Assembly (NCBI GenBank): GCA_036346355.1
Contig: CM070572.1
Span: forward strand, 44,119,944-44,183,943
Origin: Rhipidocladum racemiflorum
Taxonomy: Eukaryota > Streptophyta > Magnoliopsida > Poales > Poaceae
Length of the DNA: 64,000 nt
Direction of reading: 5' to 3'
Under the pieces are notes generated by a model. The model was not told where the DNA came from and searched no databases. It saw only the letters and a list, made by a program, of their open reading frames with translations. Positions 23,650 through 34,511 of the stretch are shown piece after piece. Made by a program: the position numbers and the translations under genes. The stretch's first letter is position 1. Every line of letters begins with the position of its first letter.

Positions 23650-23959
23650 TTAGAGTTGGATAGAGGGCTTCCACCTTCTTGGATCTGGACCATCCAAACA
23701 CAATCCAATGGTTATTATCTTGAGTTATCATATTATCACCCAATTAGACATTAGCACTAGATATGTTGCCTTTTAAAAAAATTATTAATTTACTCATAAC
23801 CATATGGACTAATTAAAACAACCCACAATACTGAAATGCTTGGTACCACTGATTTGCTATATGTCTGAGAATTTTTTTTACTATTCTAGCCCATTGCATT
23901 TAATTGTATTTAATTTTTTTGTAACTAGATGTTCATCAAATAAAATCATAGAAATAGCC

Positions 23960-24185
23960 CTTGAACAATGCAATCCAGCGGATCCCATCCGCTTGAAATT
24001 TTTTTATTTTTTTCAAACATTTCAAGCGGTCCTAGATCGCTTGAATTTTTTTATTTTTAAATTTCGAATGGTCCCAGGCCGTTGGTTTTTTTTCTATTTG
24101 TTTTTTATCTCAAGCGGTCCCAGACCGCTGCGTATTTTTTTTTCTTTTTGTTATTTCAAGCGGTCCCTGACCGTTGCTTTTTTTT
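23960..24185. repeat. Hairpin-bearing tandem repeats with T-rich spacers
   Basis: Five units of about 45-50 bp. Each has a self-complementary core such as CAAGCGGTCC-AGACCGCTTG or AGCGGATCCCATCCGCT, followed by a T-rich run. The arms vary between units but keep base-pairing in most of them. They lie in the reversed gypsy LTR. Confidence 0.75.
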
Positions 24186-24601
24186 CTTCTATTTTCTTTT
24201 ATCTTTTCTTTTTCAGATTTAATTAATCCAAAAAATCCTAAAAATTCTCAAAAATCCAAAAATACACTTTCTTAATCAATTTGAGCCACTGAGTCTAAAA
24301 ATAACCTTCACTTTGCCAAACCAAGTCTTCAAAATCGATCGAAATGGTTCAAACGATTAAGCCCTAATGCAACCAACTCCAAATTTAAGATCGAAAAGCA
24401 ATGCAAAGTACGATTAAACACTTATTAACTTAATTACATACTCAAGGTGTTACACCATATATGCAGAAGTCCGACCGACTGCGATAGCATGTAGATGGCA
24501 CACCGCGGTGGGCTTCTGTTGAACCACCCCTGCTCGACAGTAAGTGTCGAGCACCTATAGTGTCGTTGTCCTACCGCAGTCCCAATCACCTGCTGCAGGA
24601 C

Positions 24602-25327
24602 TGTTGGCACCCCAAATTTGTTGACAGAGAGCAAGTCGATGAGAATTCGGATTCAGTGTTGGAGACCGAGGTCGTGGAGAAAGCCGATACGATTTCGGAT
24701 TCACAAAAGCCGACACGGTTTCGGATTGAGGGGTTACGATTATTTAGCATAAAGTCCGTTAAAAAGGAAACCGAGGCCGATACGAGTAAGATCAGGGATA
24801 CGACTATGCCTAGGATGGCAAGAGGAGATCGAGACTGATACGGGCAGTTAAAGAGACCAAGACGAACACGATCAGACCAAAGGTCATAAAAGGGACGATA
24901 GGTTACGTCGGAGAAGACACAGAATCATCAACACAAACAAGCCCTACTTTTATTTCTTGTTACCTTTGCGTAGGAGTAGACATTTAGCTTGTAATCTTTC
25001 CTCTGTAATACAAGTTGATTAATAAAGTTGCACATCACTAATTGTTGATCACGTTGTGTTACACCATACCAGGTTTAGTTTTTTTCGATCTTATTGTGTA
25101 TCGCCTTTTTCGGAAAAAGCGGTATTTACCTATCTAATCGACTCTATCGGGTTGATTAGATCTACTGTTTACCGTGATCTGCATCGGCTTGCATCGACCG
25201 ATCAGATTTGTTCATCGTCGAATGATTCAAATCAGTTTCTTAGCCGATTTCATTGATACCCGTCCGTATTATCGATTGCAGGATCAAATCGGCTGACACG
25301 CTCGCAACCCAAACTCTGAACCCAACA
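24602..25327 (+). mobile_element. Candidate LTR of an unclassified LTR retrotransposon
   Basis: Starts TGTTGGCACCCC and ends CTGAACCCAACA, giving TGTTGG...CCAACA ends over 726 bp. A polyadenylation-type AATAAA lies at about 25020 after a GTAATACAAG stretch, as in an R region. Flanking pentamers (AGGAC and TTCGC) do not match, and no PBS follows, so it is a remnant rather than a clean solo LTR. Confidence 0.45.
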
Positions 25328-25774
25328 TTCGCGTGTGCTGGAGGCTATCAACCCTTGGTTAAGCTTTTAGGCCAACAAGTACACAAGAGCAGTAGTTGAC
25401 ACGTGTTGCCTACCATAGCTTCTACCGGTGGGAGAGGGTTGTTTTTTTTAAGAAATATTGATATAGTGCTAGATTTGAAAAAAAGAATTGCCTCGGGGGC
25501 GGGAAAGCCTGAAACGGCTTCAGCTTCAGGCGGTGCGAGCAACTCACCACGAATCTTCCCTCTCGTCTTCGGTGACAAAAAAAAAAAAAAAGACTTGACC
25601 GAAAGACCAGCTGATTTATTTGCATATCCATTGTAGTGTATACTCGGAACACTTTAGCATCTATAAGTGCCAAACCCATTCTACACCAGCTCTCAACTGC
25701 GCGAATATCCCAGAAAAAAATATATATAACACAAGAATCCCGACCAGTTCCACTCCCAGTCCGTGGAGATACCC
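25328..25774 (+). promoter_or_regulatory. Upstream region of the PGG gene, with TATA box
   Basis: A TATATATAAC box at 25721-25730 lies about 50 bp before ATG 25775. An oligo-A run of about 15 bases lies at 25578. No other element is recognised. Confidence 0.5.
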
Positions 25775-26808
25775 ATGGATCCTATTCCTATCTGCAGCCC
25801 GCCCGCCGGCGCCGTTGACGACGCTGCGGAGTCGCCGTCGGGTGTGGCCAATCCGGGCCACATCCTCATATCCCCCATCGTACCCGTCGCTGCTGACGGC
25901 GCGGAGGCCACGGCACTTCCCCCGTCGTACACCGGCAACGTCGACGACGCCGCGGAGTCGCCGTCGGCCGTGGCCAATCCATGCCACGTCCTCATATCGC
26001 CCATCGTAGCCGTCGCTGCTGACGGTGCGGCGGCCACGGCGCTTCCCCCGGCGTACACCGGCGTGCTGTACCTGCACCACAAGTCGCCGCTGGGGCAGCA
26101 GAACGAGGACGACCCCAAGAAGAAGCGGGAGATGTGGATCAGGGAGATGCGGCGGCTGGCTCATGATGCTCGCGGTGCTCGTCGCCTCGGTTACCTACCA
26201 GGCCGGCCTCAACCCTCCCGGCGGGTTCCGGCAGGACGACGACTACGAGGGCCACTTATTAGCCGGCGATCCGGTCCTCTATTCAACCTACCCGCTTCGG
26301 TAATTAACAATAAGAACTTGATTTACTAAAGGAAAACTCATTGAATTAATGTGCTTTGCGCCCTACCATTAGAATGAGTATTTCGCTTAATTGCCCTTAA
26401 CAAAAGAGATGTTGATTACTTCAGGTACAAGGTGTTCTTCTACTTCAACGCGACGGCGTTCGTGACGTCGGTGGGGATCATCGTCATGCTGTTGAACGAG
26501 TCCTCCTACCACTCAGAGGTGAAGGTGGAGGTGCTGGGGTTGATGGTCGTGCTTGACATGGTGGGGCTCATGGGCGCCTACATGGCCGGCTGCGGCCGTT
26601 CGTTGTCCTTCTCCTTGTACATCTTCGCGCTCACACTCGTCGTCCTCTTCCTCTACGTCGTGAACACGGCGCGGTTCCTGGCCAAGCTCTGGAGCATCGT
26701 CGTCGCACGTGTGTGCAGGACGCGGCCCGGGGCGGCGCGCTGCCCGTGACGCACCACATCCTCGAGCAGGCCACGATCGACCGGTGCAAGTCCGCCCCGC
26801 CGCCCTAG
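25775..26808 (+). pseudogene. PGG-domain membrane protein gene, frameshifted
   Basis: The PGG domain is a membrane domain usually found at the C-terminus of plant ankyrin-repeat proteins; its role is poorly defined. Exon 1 begins at ATG 25775 with a disordered N-terminus made of two tandem copies of a 42-residue unit (VDDAAESPS ... ALPPSYTG, 25812-26063), then KKKREMWIREMRR and, after a one-base frame change near 26150, the domain signature LMMLAVLVASVTYQAGLNPPGG. Intron 26300-26424 has GT and TTCAG borders and joins LR to YKVFFYFNATAF in frame. Two or three further transmembrane segments follow. A second frame change near 26700 precedes the expected ending LPVTHHILEQATIDRC and TAG at 26806. 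No ankyrin repeats are present. This is the only host-type gene in the window. Confidence 0.75.
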
Positions 26809-27440
26809 TGCCTCGCCGCTTTAGTGTGCCTCCTTTTTCTAGATGTGCTTTTAATCGTTCTTGCTCATTCACTGTGGTTAGGGCTGGAAAATAAGCTTGT
26901 GGCTCGTCCGAGCCTGGCTTGGCTCGCACAGGCTCGTGGCTCGGATCGGGCTCGAGCCGAGCTTACTTTTTAGGCTCACAAAAACATCGAGCCGGCTTGG
27001 CTCGGCTTGTGAGCTGGCTCGCGAGTTAAATTGACTCGGTGGCTCAACCCATGCAGGGAATTTAGTATGACTAATGACTTAAATTTTTAGAAAAAAGATG
27101 ATGTTGAGATAATTCTATTTCCTACAAGTGTGATAGAGAGCAACTACTATTATTTAGTAATAACTAGTAAGTTAATATTATTCACTGCGAATACATGAAT
27201 TATTCGCGAGTCAATCCTGAGCCGAGCCGAACTGGTTTTTTGGGCTCGCCTCAGGGCCGAACCGAGCCTCGGCCGTTTCCTTGTATCTCCGTTTTTTTAA
27301 AAATTTATGATCGGTTAACTATCACGATCTAGCGAGGTAATGTCAGTGTGACTGAGCAATTCACATGGCTGTGAATCTTTCCTACATTTCTCGTTCACGA
27401 TGACTTGCCAAACGGAAAGCCGGAAAGGCATCAACACGCT
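26640..27440 (+). repeat. Segmental duplicate of 18950-19375
   Basis: Coding and 3' flanking DNA match 18950-19375 closely, for example CGCACCACATCCTCGAGCAG, then TTTCCTTGTATCTCCG and ACTTGCCAAACGGAAAG. The match runs well past the stop codon, so this is a DNA duplication and not just shared protein ancestry. It is interrupted here by the hAT-like insertion at 26879-27280. Confidence 0.85.
26879..27280. mobile_element. hAT-like insertion lacking its right end
   Basis: Starts TAGGGCTGGAAAATAAGC with GGCTCGAGCC-type subterminal repeats on both sides (GAGCCGAGC left, CCGAGCCGAAC right), typical of a plant hAT family ending in TTTCCAGCCCTA. The right end stops at TTTCC and runs straight into TTGTATCTCCG. 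The duplicate locus at 19225-19245 shows the near-empty site, with GTGTAG in place of the insertion. Confidence 0.65.
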
Positions 27441-27833
27441 CATTCTGCTCGTCACGTGGTCTACATGGAAAACCAGAAGTCACCGTGTTTTCAACAAAAA
27501 TATGTGTTAGTTATTTTTTTTCATGCGTTTTGGCGTTTTTTCTGCATTTTGGAAGATAATAGATGTGGGGGCTCCGGTCTTAGATTAGCGATACAGATTC
27601 TTACTGTTGCATCGGACTGGATAATGATACAACCCGAAATAACTCCGACCGCTTATCTGAAACCGTACTCAGATTGAGATCAACCAATCGGCGCAACATT
27701 CGTGCTCTTGCCAACCGGTAGGAAACAATCTGAGCTTCCCGCATATGTTTCCGGTGCTACTTCCCAAGATCAACGCCTAGCACCCACATATTTGGCACTC
27801 GAGATGATTCATCACACATACACATATGAATAT
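27441..27833. other. Unassigned flank left of the Tekay element
   Basis: About 390 bp with no gene or repeat that I recognise. It is the target into which the Tekay-type element inserted, but no matching continuation was recognised right of 44901 apart from the short target duplication. Confidence 0.4.
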
Positions 27834-27885
27834 TGTGACATCCTCATTTCTGTCAAGGTTAAAATTGCACATTGTAGCATTTGAA

Positions 27886-27923
<38 letters not shown>
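27886..27923. repeat. AAT microsatellite
   Basis: About 13 units here; the 3' LTR has only about six at the matching place (near 40535). This is a clear length difference between the two LTRs of one element. Confidence 0.95.
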
Positions 27924-27925
<2 letters not shown>

Positions 27926-28235
27926 TAAAATTTTGGACAAAATAAAAATAAAAATGCGTACAAGTGTCTGATTTACTAAAAGAATTTTTGTGAAAAATCT
28001 ATACGTCAAAAAGTTACGAAACCAACTTCGTTAAGTTCCAGATATTCCCTAGTATTTTAGAGGAATTTTTCCAGACTTTTAGAGCCCTTTTTTGCAATTT
28101 TATCCTAAACGCACTTCTTCCTAGCCATGTTTAAATTCGAAAAAAAAAAGAATGCAACGCCTGGACGTTGGACTTCCTTGCATGCGACGTTGGACCCCTT
28201 CCTTAAGTCACGCCATTTCCTCTCCCTGCATGTAG

Positions 28236-31091
28236 TGAAATAACCCCAAAAATTCAAATTGAATTTCAAATTTGGTTGCTTTTGGAGCTATTTCCGGTTT
28301 TTGCCTTTTTTGGAAGTTTTTCGCTGTTGGGCGCTTTCCTCTTTTGGCCGTTGCGCTTTCTCCTCTCCGCCCACGCCTCACCACGTTGCCGCCTCCTCTC
28401 CCCGCCCGCGCCCCCGCACAGTGCGCCTTGCACTGTGCTTCTCCCTCGCAGAGCTCTGCCCTCACGTCCCCTCGCCGCTGTCGCCGCCGCCCTAGCCCTA
28501 GCGCACTCCACCTCTCGCCGCGCTAGCGCTGCGCCGCCCCGAGCCCCGCGCTCGCCTCGTCCCATCGCCGCACCGCAATGATGGAGCCGGCGACTCCATC
28601 GTCTTCGCCGGCTATTTAAGCCCCTCCCAGCCGCCATTTTGTCTCCCTAAGCTGCCGCCCATCTCCTCTCTCCGTTCCCCTCTCTCCTGCACTCCTCGAG
28701 CTCTCCCGTGGCCGCCCGACTGGAGTCTTCTTAAATCTCCGGCCACACGCCGCCACTCACCTCGCCGCCGCCCGCCTCCTCCGTGCCGCGATTCGGTGCG
28801 AGGTGAACTCCTCCCCCTTTTCCCTCAAGCCCGTGCGAGCCCCGTGCCCTAACCCGCGGGTTCGCCCTCATCTCCCTCACCTCCGGCGCCCTCCTCGGCC
28901 TCGCGCCGCCCCGCTCCGGCCGCCCTCCCCTGTGTCGCTGCCACCCATGGCCCACGCGCGCCACCTCCTCTCTCTGCGCCCGCCCCACTCGCCAGCCCCT
29001 CTCCTCTCTTACGCCGCTGCCACCCGGGCCCGCCTGTCAGGCGGCCTGGCCGTGGAAGTGGGCCGGCCCAATGGCCATCTCCCGCGCGCGTTTGATTCGT
29101 GGGCCAAAAACAATTTGGCGCGGCCCAATTTGAACAGTAGCTTTTTCATTTTCCTATTCGGATTTTATTTTCCAAAAACCGTTTTAATTCATTATAATAT
29201 CCAAAAATACCCCAAAAATACCCAAAATTATCCGAGAGTCCAAAAATGCCCCAAAAATACTTTTCCGAACCCTTTCGAGCCACTGAGTCCAAAAATGCCC
29301 TCCGTTCCTCAATCCGGAGTCTCCAAAATTCCCAAATGCCCAAATCGCCCTTCCTTTCTCTCTCTCGGCCCGGTTCCGATTTCCGTTTCCGTTTTCGTTT
29401 CAGTTTCTTTTCGTTTTTTGTTTCTTTATTGTCGTTCGTCCTCTTCGCGTTAGATCCGGACGTTTGACAATTCCAGGAGCCGCCGCAGTTCCCGGAGCAG
29501 GACCCGGACCCGACAAAGAGCCGATTTCGATCGCGTCAACGACACTTCGTCCGATCCGATCGCCAGCAAGGCAAGCCGTACACCTTTGAACATGTTGAAC
29601 CTATTCATGCCTTATTATAGTTAATTACTATTTTCTACCGCATTACTTTACGGTACGTTGAAATATTGCAAATCCGTTTATTTTAAGAATGACATGATAC
29701 TTAGTTAATGCCGATTTGCTCATGAGACTTCCTTGAAAATTATTGAACATAATTATATCCTTGTACCCTTAGGTTACTTAATATTCCTGTATTAATTATT
29801 ATTATCCTATTAGTCTAGTCAAATGCTTTTGATAATGGAAATAAAAGGCTACCGAACCTTTGGTCTGATTACATTGGAAAAGTGCTACGGTTTGGGGGAC
29901 AGAATTGGATAAATCCCGGAGTGGATGAGTTCCAATCCCCGGCTGATGATTAATGTTTTGGTTTGTCTGGTGGCCGGTACCGTGGGTATCGGAATGGGGT
30001 TGTGGATCGGAAAAGGCTTGGTCTTTGGCAATGTAAGGATAATAATCCCCTTGAGCAAAGTAAATAACTTAAGAACTCGTTCAACCACAGGTTGGGCCGG
30101 TCAACTTCGTTGGCTTGACTCAACATAGCTCGGTACATTGTACTTTCCCTCGGAATACCTATAGGAGCAGGGTTACCTTCCCAGGTATGGGAGATGGTCC
30201 AATGTTATGGGGTGAAACGAAAGTGTGCACGAGGAAACTGTGGCATTTCGGTTTCACAACGGTAGGTGTCCACAGTAAGCGGGACCAAGAACTCCACACT
30301 GGCCAGTGGGGACCCCGGGTTAATGTGGACCAAAACTCTACCGGATAGGGACTAAAGAGGGAAAGATCCAACGAAAAGCTATGATAACCTCGATCCGGCC
30401 GCATGCATAAAAGTTGCATGTTAATCGTGTGGCATAACGATCGTGGAATCTTGTGGGTAAAGCTGAACACCTCTGCAGAGTGTATTAAATGGTATTCGAA
30501 TACGCCGTGCTTCCGGTAAATGAAGCTAAGTTTAATTGGGGTGAATCCCGAAACCTAGCTCAAGTAGATCTTGGTGCATGTTTGAGAATGTGGTTTAATG
30601 GTGATGACTTTGTGAATGGACCCCCCTGGATTACTATTATTATGGATTGTGTTTTAAATGAAAAATGAGGTTACAAATAAAAACTGCATCCACAAATACT
30701 TTAACCTTGTGCCAATATTGTGCTACACCCTTGCATGTAATATTCAGTGTTTTCCGTACGACTTGTTGAGTACTCCCGTACTCACCCTTGCAACCCCGAC
30801 CCCCTCTCAGAGTTTGAAGAAGCTGGAGCGTTCCAGGAGTGCGTAGATGGCAATTTGGTTTTGAGGTCTTAGTCTTTTGCTCAGGCCTGCCTGTGCGGTG
30901 TTTTGCTTGTAAGTTATTCGGGCCCTGCTGCGCCCTCTTCTGTAAAAACCCTGGCCGTTAGGCCTTATATTGAATAAAAATGTTGGAATTTGACTTTTGC
31001 CTGGCAATAATATGCTTGGTTCCTGGCAGCTAATCATCCTGGGTAGCTGTCGAGGCGTACGGATCTGCCCCTAAAAAGACGGGCTGTCACA
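28236..31091 (+). mobile_element. Solo gypsy LTR nested in the Tekay 5' LTR
   Basis: 2856 bp, TGAAATAACCCC...GGGCTGTCACA, flanked by the perfect pentamer TGTAG (28231-28235 and 31092-31096). The uninterrupted site is visible in the 3' LTR near 40855 (CTCCCTGCATGTACGCATG). It contains a GC-rich block (28440-29060) and a GTGGGTAAAGCTG...CTCTGCAGAG segment also found in the host LTR, so it belongs to a related gypsy family. No internal region is present. Confidence 0.95.
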
Positions 31092-33222
31092 TGTAGCATG
31101 AAACAAATCTTTTCCTCTCCTGCCGTTTCATTCCCATGCAGTAGAATTCACCAGCAGCCGTTTCTTCCTGGCATGCATGCAGGCTGCAGCCCCACTAGTA
31201 ATTGATGATAGTTACTCCTCAGTGCTGGTTTGTTTCATTGCTCCGTCTTTCCATCTTCCTTGAAGTTCAGCCTATATAAGCACCGCCGATTGCTATTTGG
31301 TTCGTCACATCAATATTTCTATTTGGCTTCCATTTCCATGCACTTTCCAAGCCGTTACTAGTTACTAGCTAGTTATACATACCTCTCCATTGTTCATCTC
31401 CAGCCAATTCCTTCAACCGTCGCGCACTACTACCGTTGCGTCTTGCATGCCGTCACTTGCCACGTACATCGTCGCCGCCCGGCACATTCTCCGCCACCCT
31501 CTCCTGCCTTTGCTCAACGGCCATTTGCTGCTCGGTCGAGGTGAGATCTGTGTTTCTTCTGTTAGACAGACGCTTGTGTACATAATATATACATTAGGAC
31601 GTGTGCGTATACATACATATATAGGTTAGTATGTATACGAATACTAGGCCGCCGCCGCGGCCGTTGTCATCGCCATCGCCGACGCATCGCCGTCGCTCGT
31701 CCATCTGTGCGCTCGCCGGTCGGACGTCTCCTCTGCGCGCTAGTCTGGCCGTGCATTTCTTTTTCTAAAGCTTCCTCACGCACGAAGTCACTCCAGCCGA
31801 GGCACCCTCACCTAGCCTTCATGCAAGCCAAGGTATACTCATATACATGATGAATAGTGCCATGCATAGGAAAAATGATAGTTAAGTTGTATATGTTAAT
31901 TTCCAAAATTATGAAATTTTGTCTTTTTCGCAACAAATTCGTTTTAAGTCCAAATCACTTGCGACAAATTTTGTTAATTAGTAAAAATTAATACCTTTCC
32001 ATGGTAATTTTATGAAATTTTATAATTAAATCTACACTATTATATTATTCGTGGAAAGTCCGAACTTGTGAATTTTGTAGCTTCTAAACTATACATCCAA
32101 AAATATTGAAATAAATTTTATAAACCTTAGAAAATGCTAAACTAATTAAATGGGAGTTTTCATGTGATTACGAATTAATTTGTTTTTTTGTACTTTCCGA
32201 ACGCCTGTTTATTCGTTGTTTTTCATTTAATAGAAACGCTAGACGTCGACTCCGTCGCAGAACTACAGGAAGACAACCCTCTCCTCACCGACCAAGGCAA
32301 GTTCTCCGCAAGTTTTCAATAAGTACCCTTGAAGCATGTTGATCCATGTTTTGAAATGTTTTATAGATTTACTAACTTGCATGCTATGGTTGTTTACATA
32401 AACTGATATGTTATGATAGAGTGTGGTTATATACCTTGTTAATATGTATGTTTGCTACGTATTAATCTATCTATCCTTTGATTGCCCAAGAATGATTAAT
32501 TGTATGGCTTAACACCCTTGTTTAGTCTATTAGTGGTGCCTAGTTATGCTAAATACTATCTGTATGTTTAATTGAAAGCCTGTTATTTGAAATTCCAAAT
32601 GATTGAGCAAAAATGTTATTTTTTTTAAAAAAGGGGCAGTTGGTGCTGCCAGTTTGGTAAAACAAAAGAAAAGAGAAATCTGAAATTTCAAAACTTGAAT
32701 AGGGTGAAAGGTTGCAAGGCGGGTACATAATGCATGAGACATGGTTTGAGTATGTGCCACCCTAGTCACTCTAAGGACCGATTCCTTGTGATTGTCAAAC
32801 AATGTACAACAGTGCGACACGTGGGATTCCGGTATGGGACAGGCCTGGCTGAGTAACTAGTGAAAACTTAAGTAAGGCATGCCAGACGATGGAGTAGGCG
32901 TGGTTGTAGCCATAGTAGTCCTACAGGCGCAAGAGGGGGCTTCCAACTTGGTTGTAGCCATTTGGCGGTGAAACCTCAGCGGGCGTGACTTAGTTAAGAC
33001 ATAGCTAGGGAAATGGCCTTGTGATTTTCACTTGGGGTTATATGACAAAGGAAGCAAATGACCAAAAAGAGTGAAATATCTCTTGCGGGTAAAGCGTGCA
33101 AGCTCTGCAGAATAAACAAACTATTCGAATAGCCGTACCCACGGTCAAGGGTGGACAAAGTGCGCTATCGCCAGGTAGATTTTTTCTATCTGATTCCAAA
33201 ACCAGATTTTACAAAAGAAAAG

Positions 33223-33358
33223 CACGGTTGTAGCCGTGAATGTTATGATTTAATAAAGTTCGTGGTTGTAGCCACGAGGAAAAGATTTCAAAAGTATTCT
33301 GCAAATAAAACCATGGTTGATGCCATGCGACGTTTTGGTTTCCACGGTTGGAGCCGTG
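33223..33358 (+). other. Cluster of four small hairpins in the Tekay 5' LTR
   Basis: Four 16-bp words, each with a perfect 5-bp stem and a six-base loop: CACGGTTGTAGCCGTG (33223-33238), CGTGGTTGTAGCCACG (33261-33276), CATGGTTGATGCCATG (33312-33327) and CACGGTTGGAGCCGTG (33343-33358). Stems differ but remain paired. Two weaker relatives lie at about 32899 and 32948. Confidence 0.85.
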
Positions 33359-33935
33359 TCCCAAAGAGTGTAAACTTTGATTTATCAAAAGAAAATACTT
33401 TTGAAAAATGCTCTTAAAAATTCTAGGATAAAATTTTAAAAATTGGCTTTTGCAAAATTAACCAATCCCTTCCCTTGAATTAAACTGCATTATGCATTAC
33501 TTTTCGGACTTGTTGAGTATGTTGCATACTCGCCCTCGCTTTTTATTGCGGGGCTGCTTATTCCATGAAGCAGATCAGGAAGATAAAGATAGCTATCCAA
33601 GGGCCTGCGTTCCACCATTCGATATCTGCAATGAAAACTTTGAAGATGAGGATTATCTGGACATCTAGGATCACGTTATCTTCAGTCTTTGCCTGCGGTG
33701 TTTCTGGACTTCATTTTATCATGATAATTTGCCAGTGTAATATTTCCGCTGCTATATGACCTACATGTCCAACTTTTGTAATAATGGGCCTTGTTGGCTG
33801 GTACTCTGCATTAAACTTTATTTATCGAATGTTATGATCCATACTGTTATGATCTGTGTGTACTAGCTATTGATCCAGGGACTAGTACAGGCAAACACAG
33901 CTGGGCCCGTGTCCTATTGCTGGTTCCGACAGAAG

Positions 33936-33948
33936 TGGTATCAGAGCC
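33936..33948 (+). other. Primer binding site of the Tekay element
   Basis: TGGTATCAGAGCC, complementary to initiator Met-tRNA, four bases after the 5' LTR end. It confirms plus-strand orientation. Confidence 0.95.
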
Positions 33949-34511
33949 AAGACTGTAGGACGTGACACTAGTTAGCATGGTCTTCTTCGATAGAACTTCA
34001 AAATTATTTTCTAAATCAAACCAACGAATTGGCATTAAATAGATTATCTTCCCTTATCTTCTTCTTAGGTTATCTTCCCTTATCTTCTTCTTAGGTTCTT
34101 ATTCCTCTCCTTTGCTGAAATATTGATTTGAAAGTTTAATTTGCTCTCACCTCGTGAAACTTCTTTAGCTTCAAGTCTTCCGCGAAGATGAAGTTCAAGA
34201 AGAGGAGCTACTGGAATGAACAAGTCGTCAAGAAGATGCTTAAGAGGATTTCCATATAGGATAGGTTATTAGTGCTCATTTACGATAGGAGTATGTTCTC
34301 CCTTTTTAATTAGTACGCATAGTTGCGTTTATTTGGTTTTGTTGCTTGTGTGTTTGGTGTGTTGTACACTTGCCTAAGGCATAGTGATACAGTCACGTGA
34401 AGAGTTCAGTTGGATTTTATTTGCTTGCTTGGCCTTAGAATGGCTACCTCCCTAGTTTTCTTATCTTGTTCCCTCTCGTCTATTGCTAACTCTCCCTGGT
34501 TGTCGCTTCAG
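33949..34511 (+). other. Untranslated leader of the Tekay element
   Basis: About 560 bp without recognisable protein. A 26-bp unit starting TTATCTTCCCTTATC occurs twice in tandem (34044-34069 and 34070-34095). Confidence 0.6.

Larger units (their letters stand above)
19953..24454 (-). mobile_element. Reversed gypsy-type LTR remnant, interrupted by a PIF/Harbinger element
   Basis: The right end reads ...CTCAAGGTGTTACA, the reverse of a TGTAACACC LTR start common in Ty3/gypsy. Between 20190 and 20400 the sequence matches, at low identity, the reversed gypsy LTR at 45830-46050 (shared CCCAACACCTCGG and words around GGCCCGAGCAAT). The LTR is split by the element at 20977-23649. The left boundary is not defined. 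No internal coding region remains. Confidence 0.55.
27834..33931 (+). repeat. 5' LTR of the Tekay element (contains a solo gypsy LTR)
   Basis: The total is 6098 bp, or 3237 bp without the nested LTR and one copy of its 5-bp duplication. Contains an AAT microsatellite (27886-27923), a 26-bp-scale GTACATAATATATACATTAG promoter-like block near 31580, and a set of small hairpins at 33223-33358. It ends GGTTCCGACA just before GAAG and the PBS. Confidence 0.9.

Noticed and set aside
24602..25327. Clean solo LTR with target duplication
   Set aside because: Ends are LTR-like but the flanking pentamers differ, so I list it only as a candidate remnant.
25661..26164. 167-codon minus-strand open frame opposite the PGG gene
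   Set aside because: A shadow of the GC-rich PGG exon; the plus strand has splice sites and the domain signature.
28803..29453. 216-codon plus-strand open frame rich in Pro, Arg and Ser
   Set aside because: It lies in the GC-rich part of the solo gypsy LTR, has several overlapping open frames on both strands and no domain; composition explains it.
33936..33948. tRNA-like word TGGTATCAGAGCC here and at the other PBS sites
   Set aside because: These are primer binding sites beside LTR ends, not tRNA genes; no cloverleaf is present.
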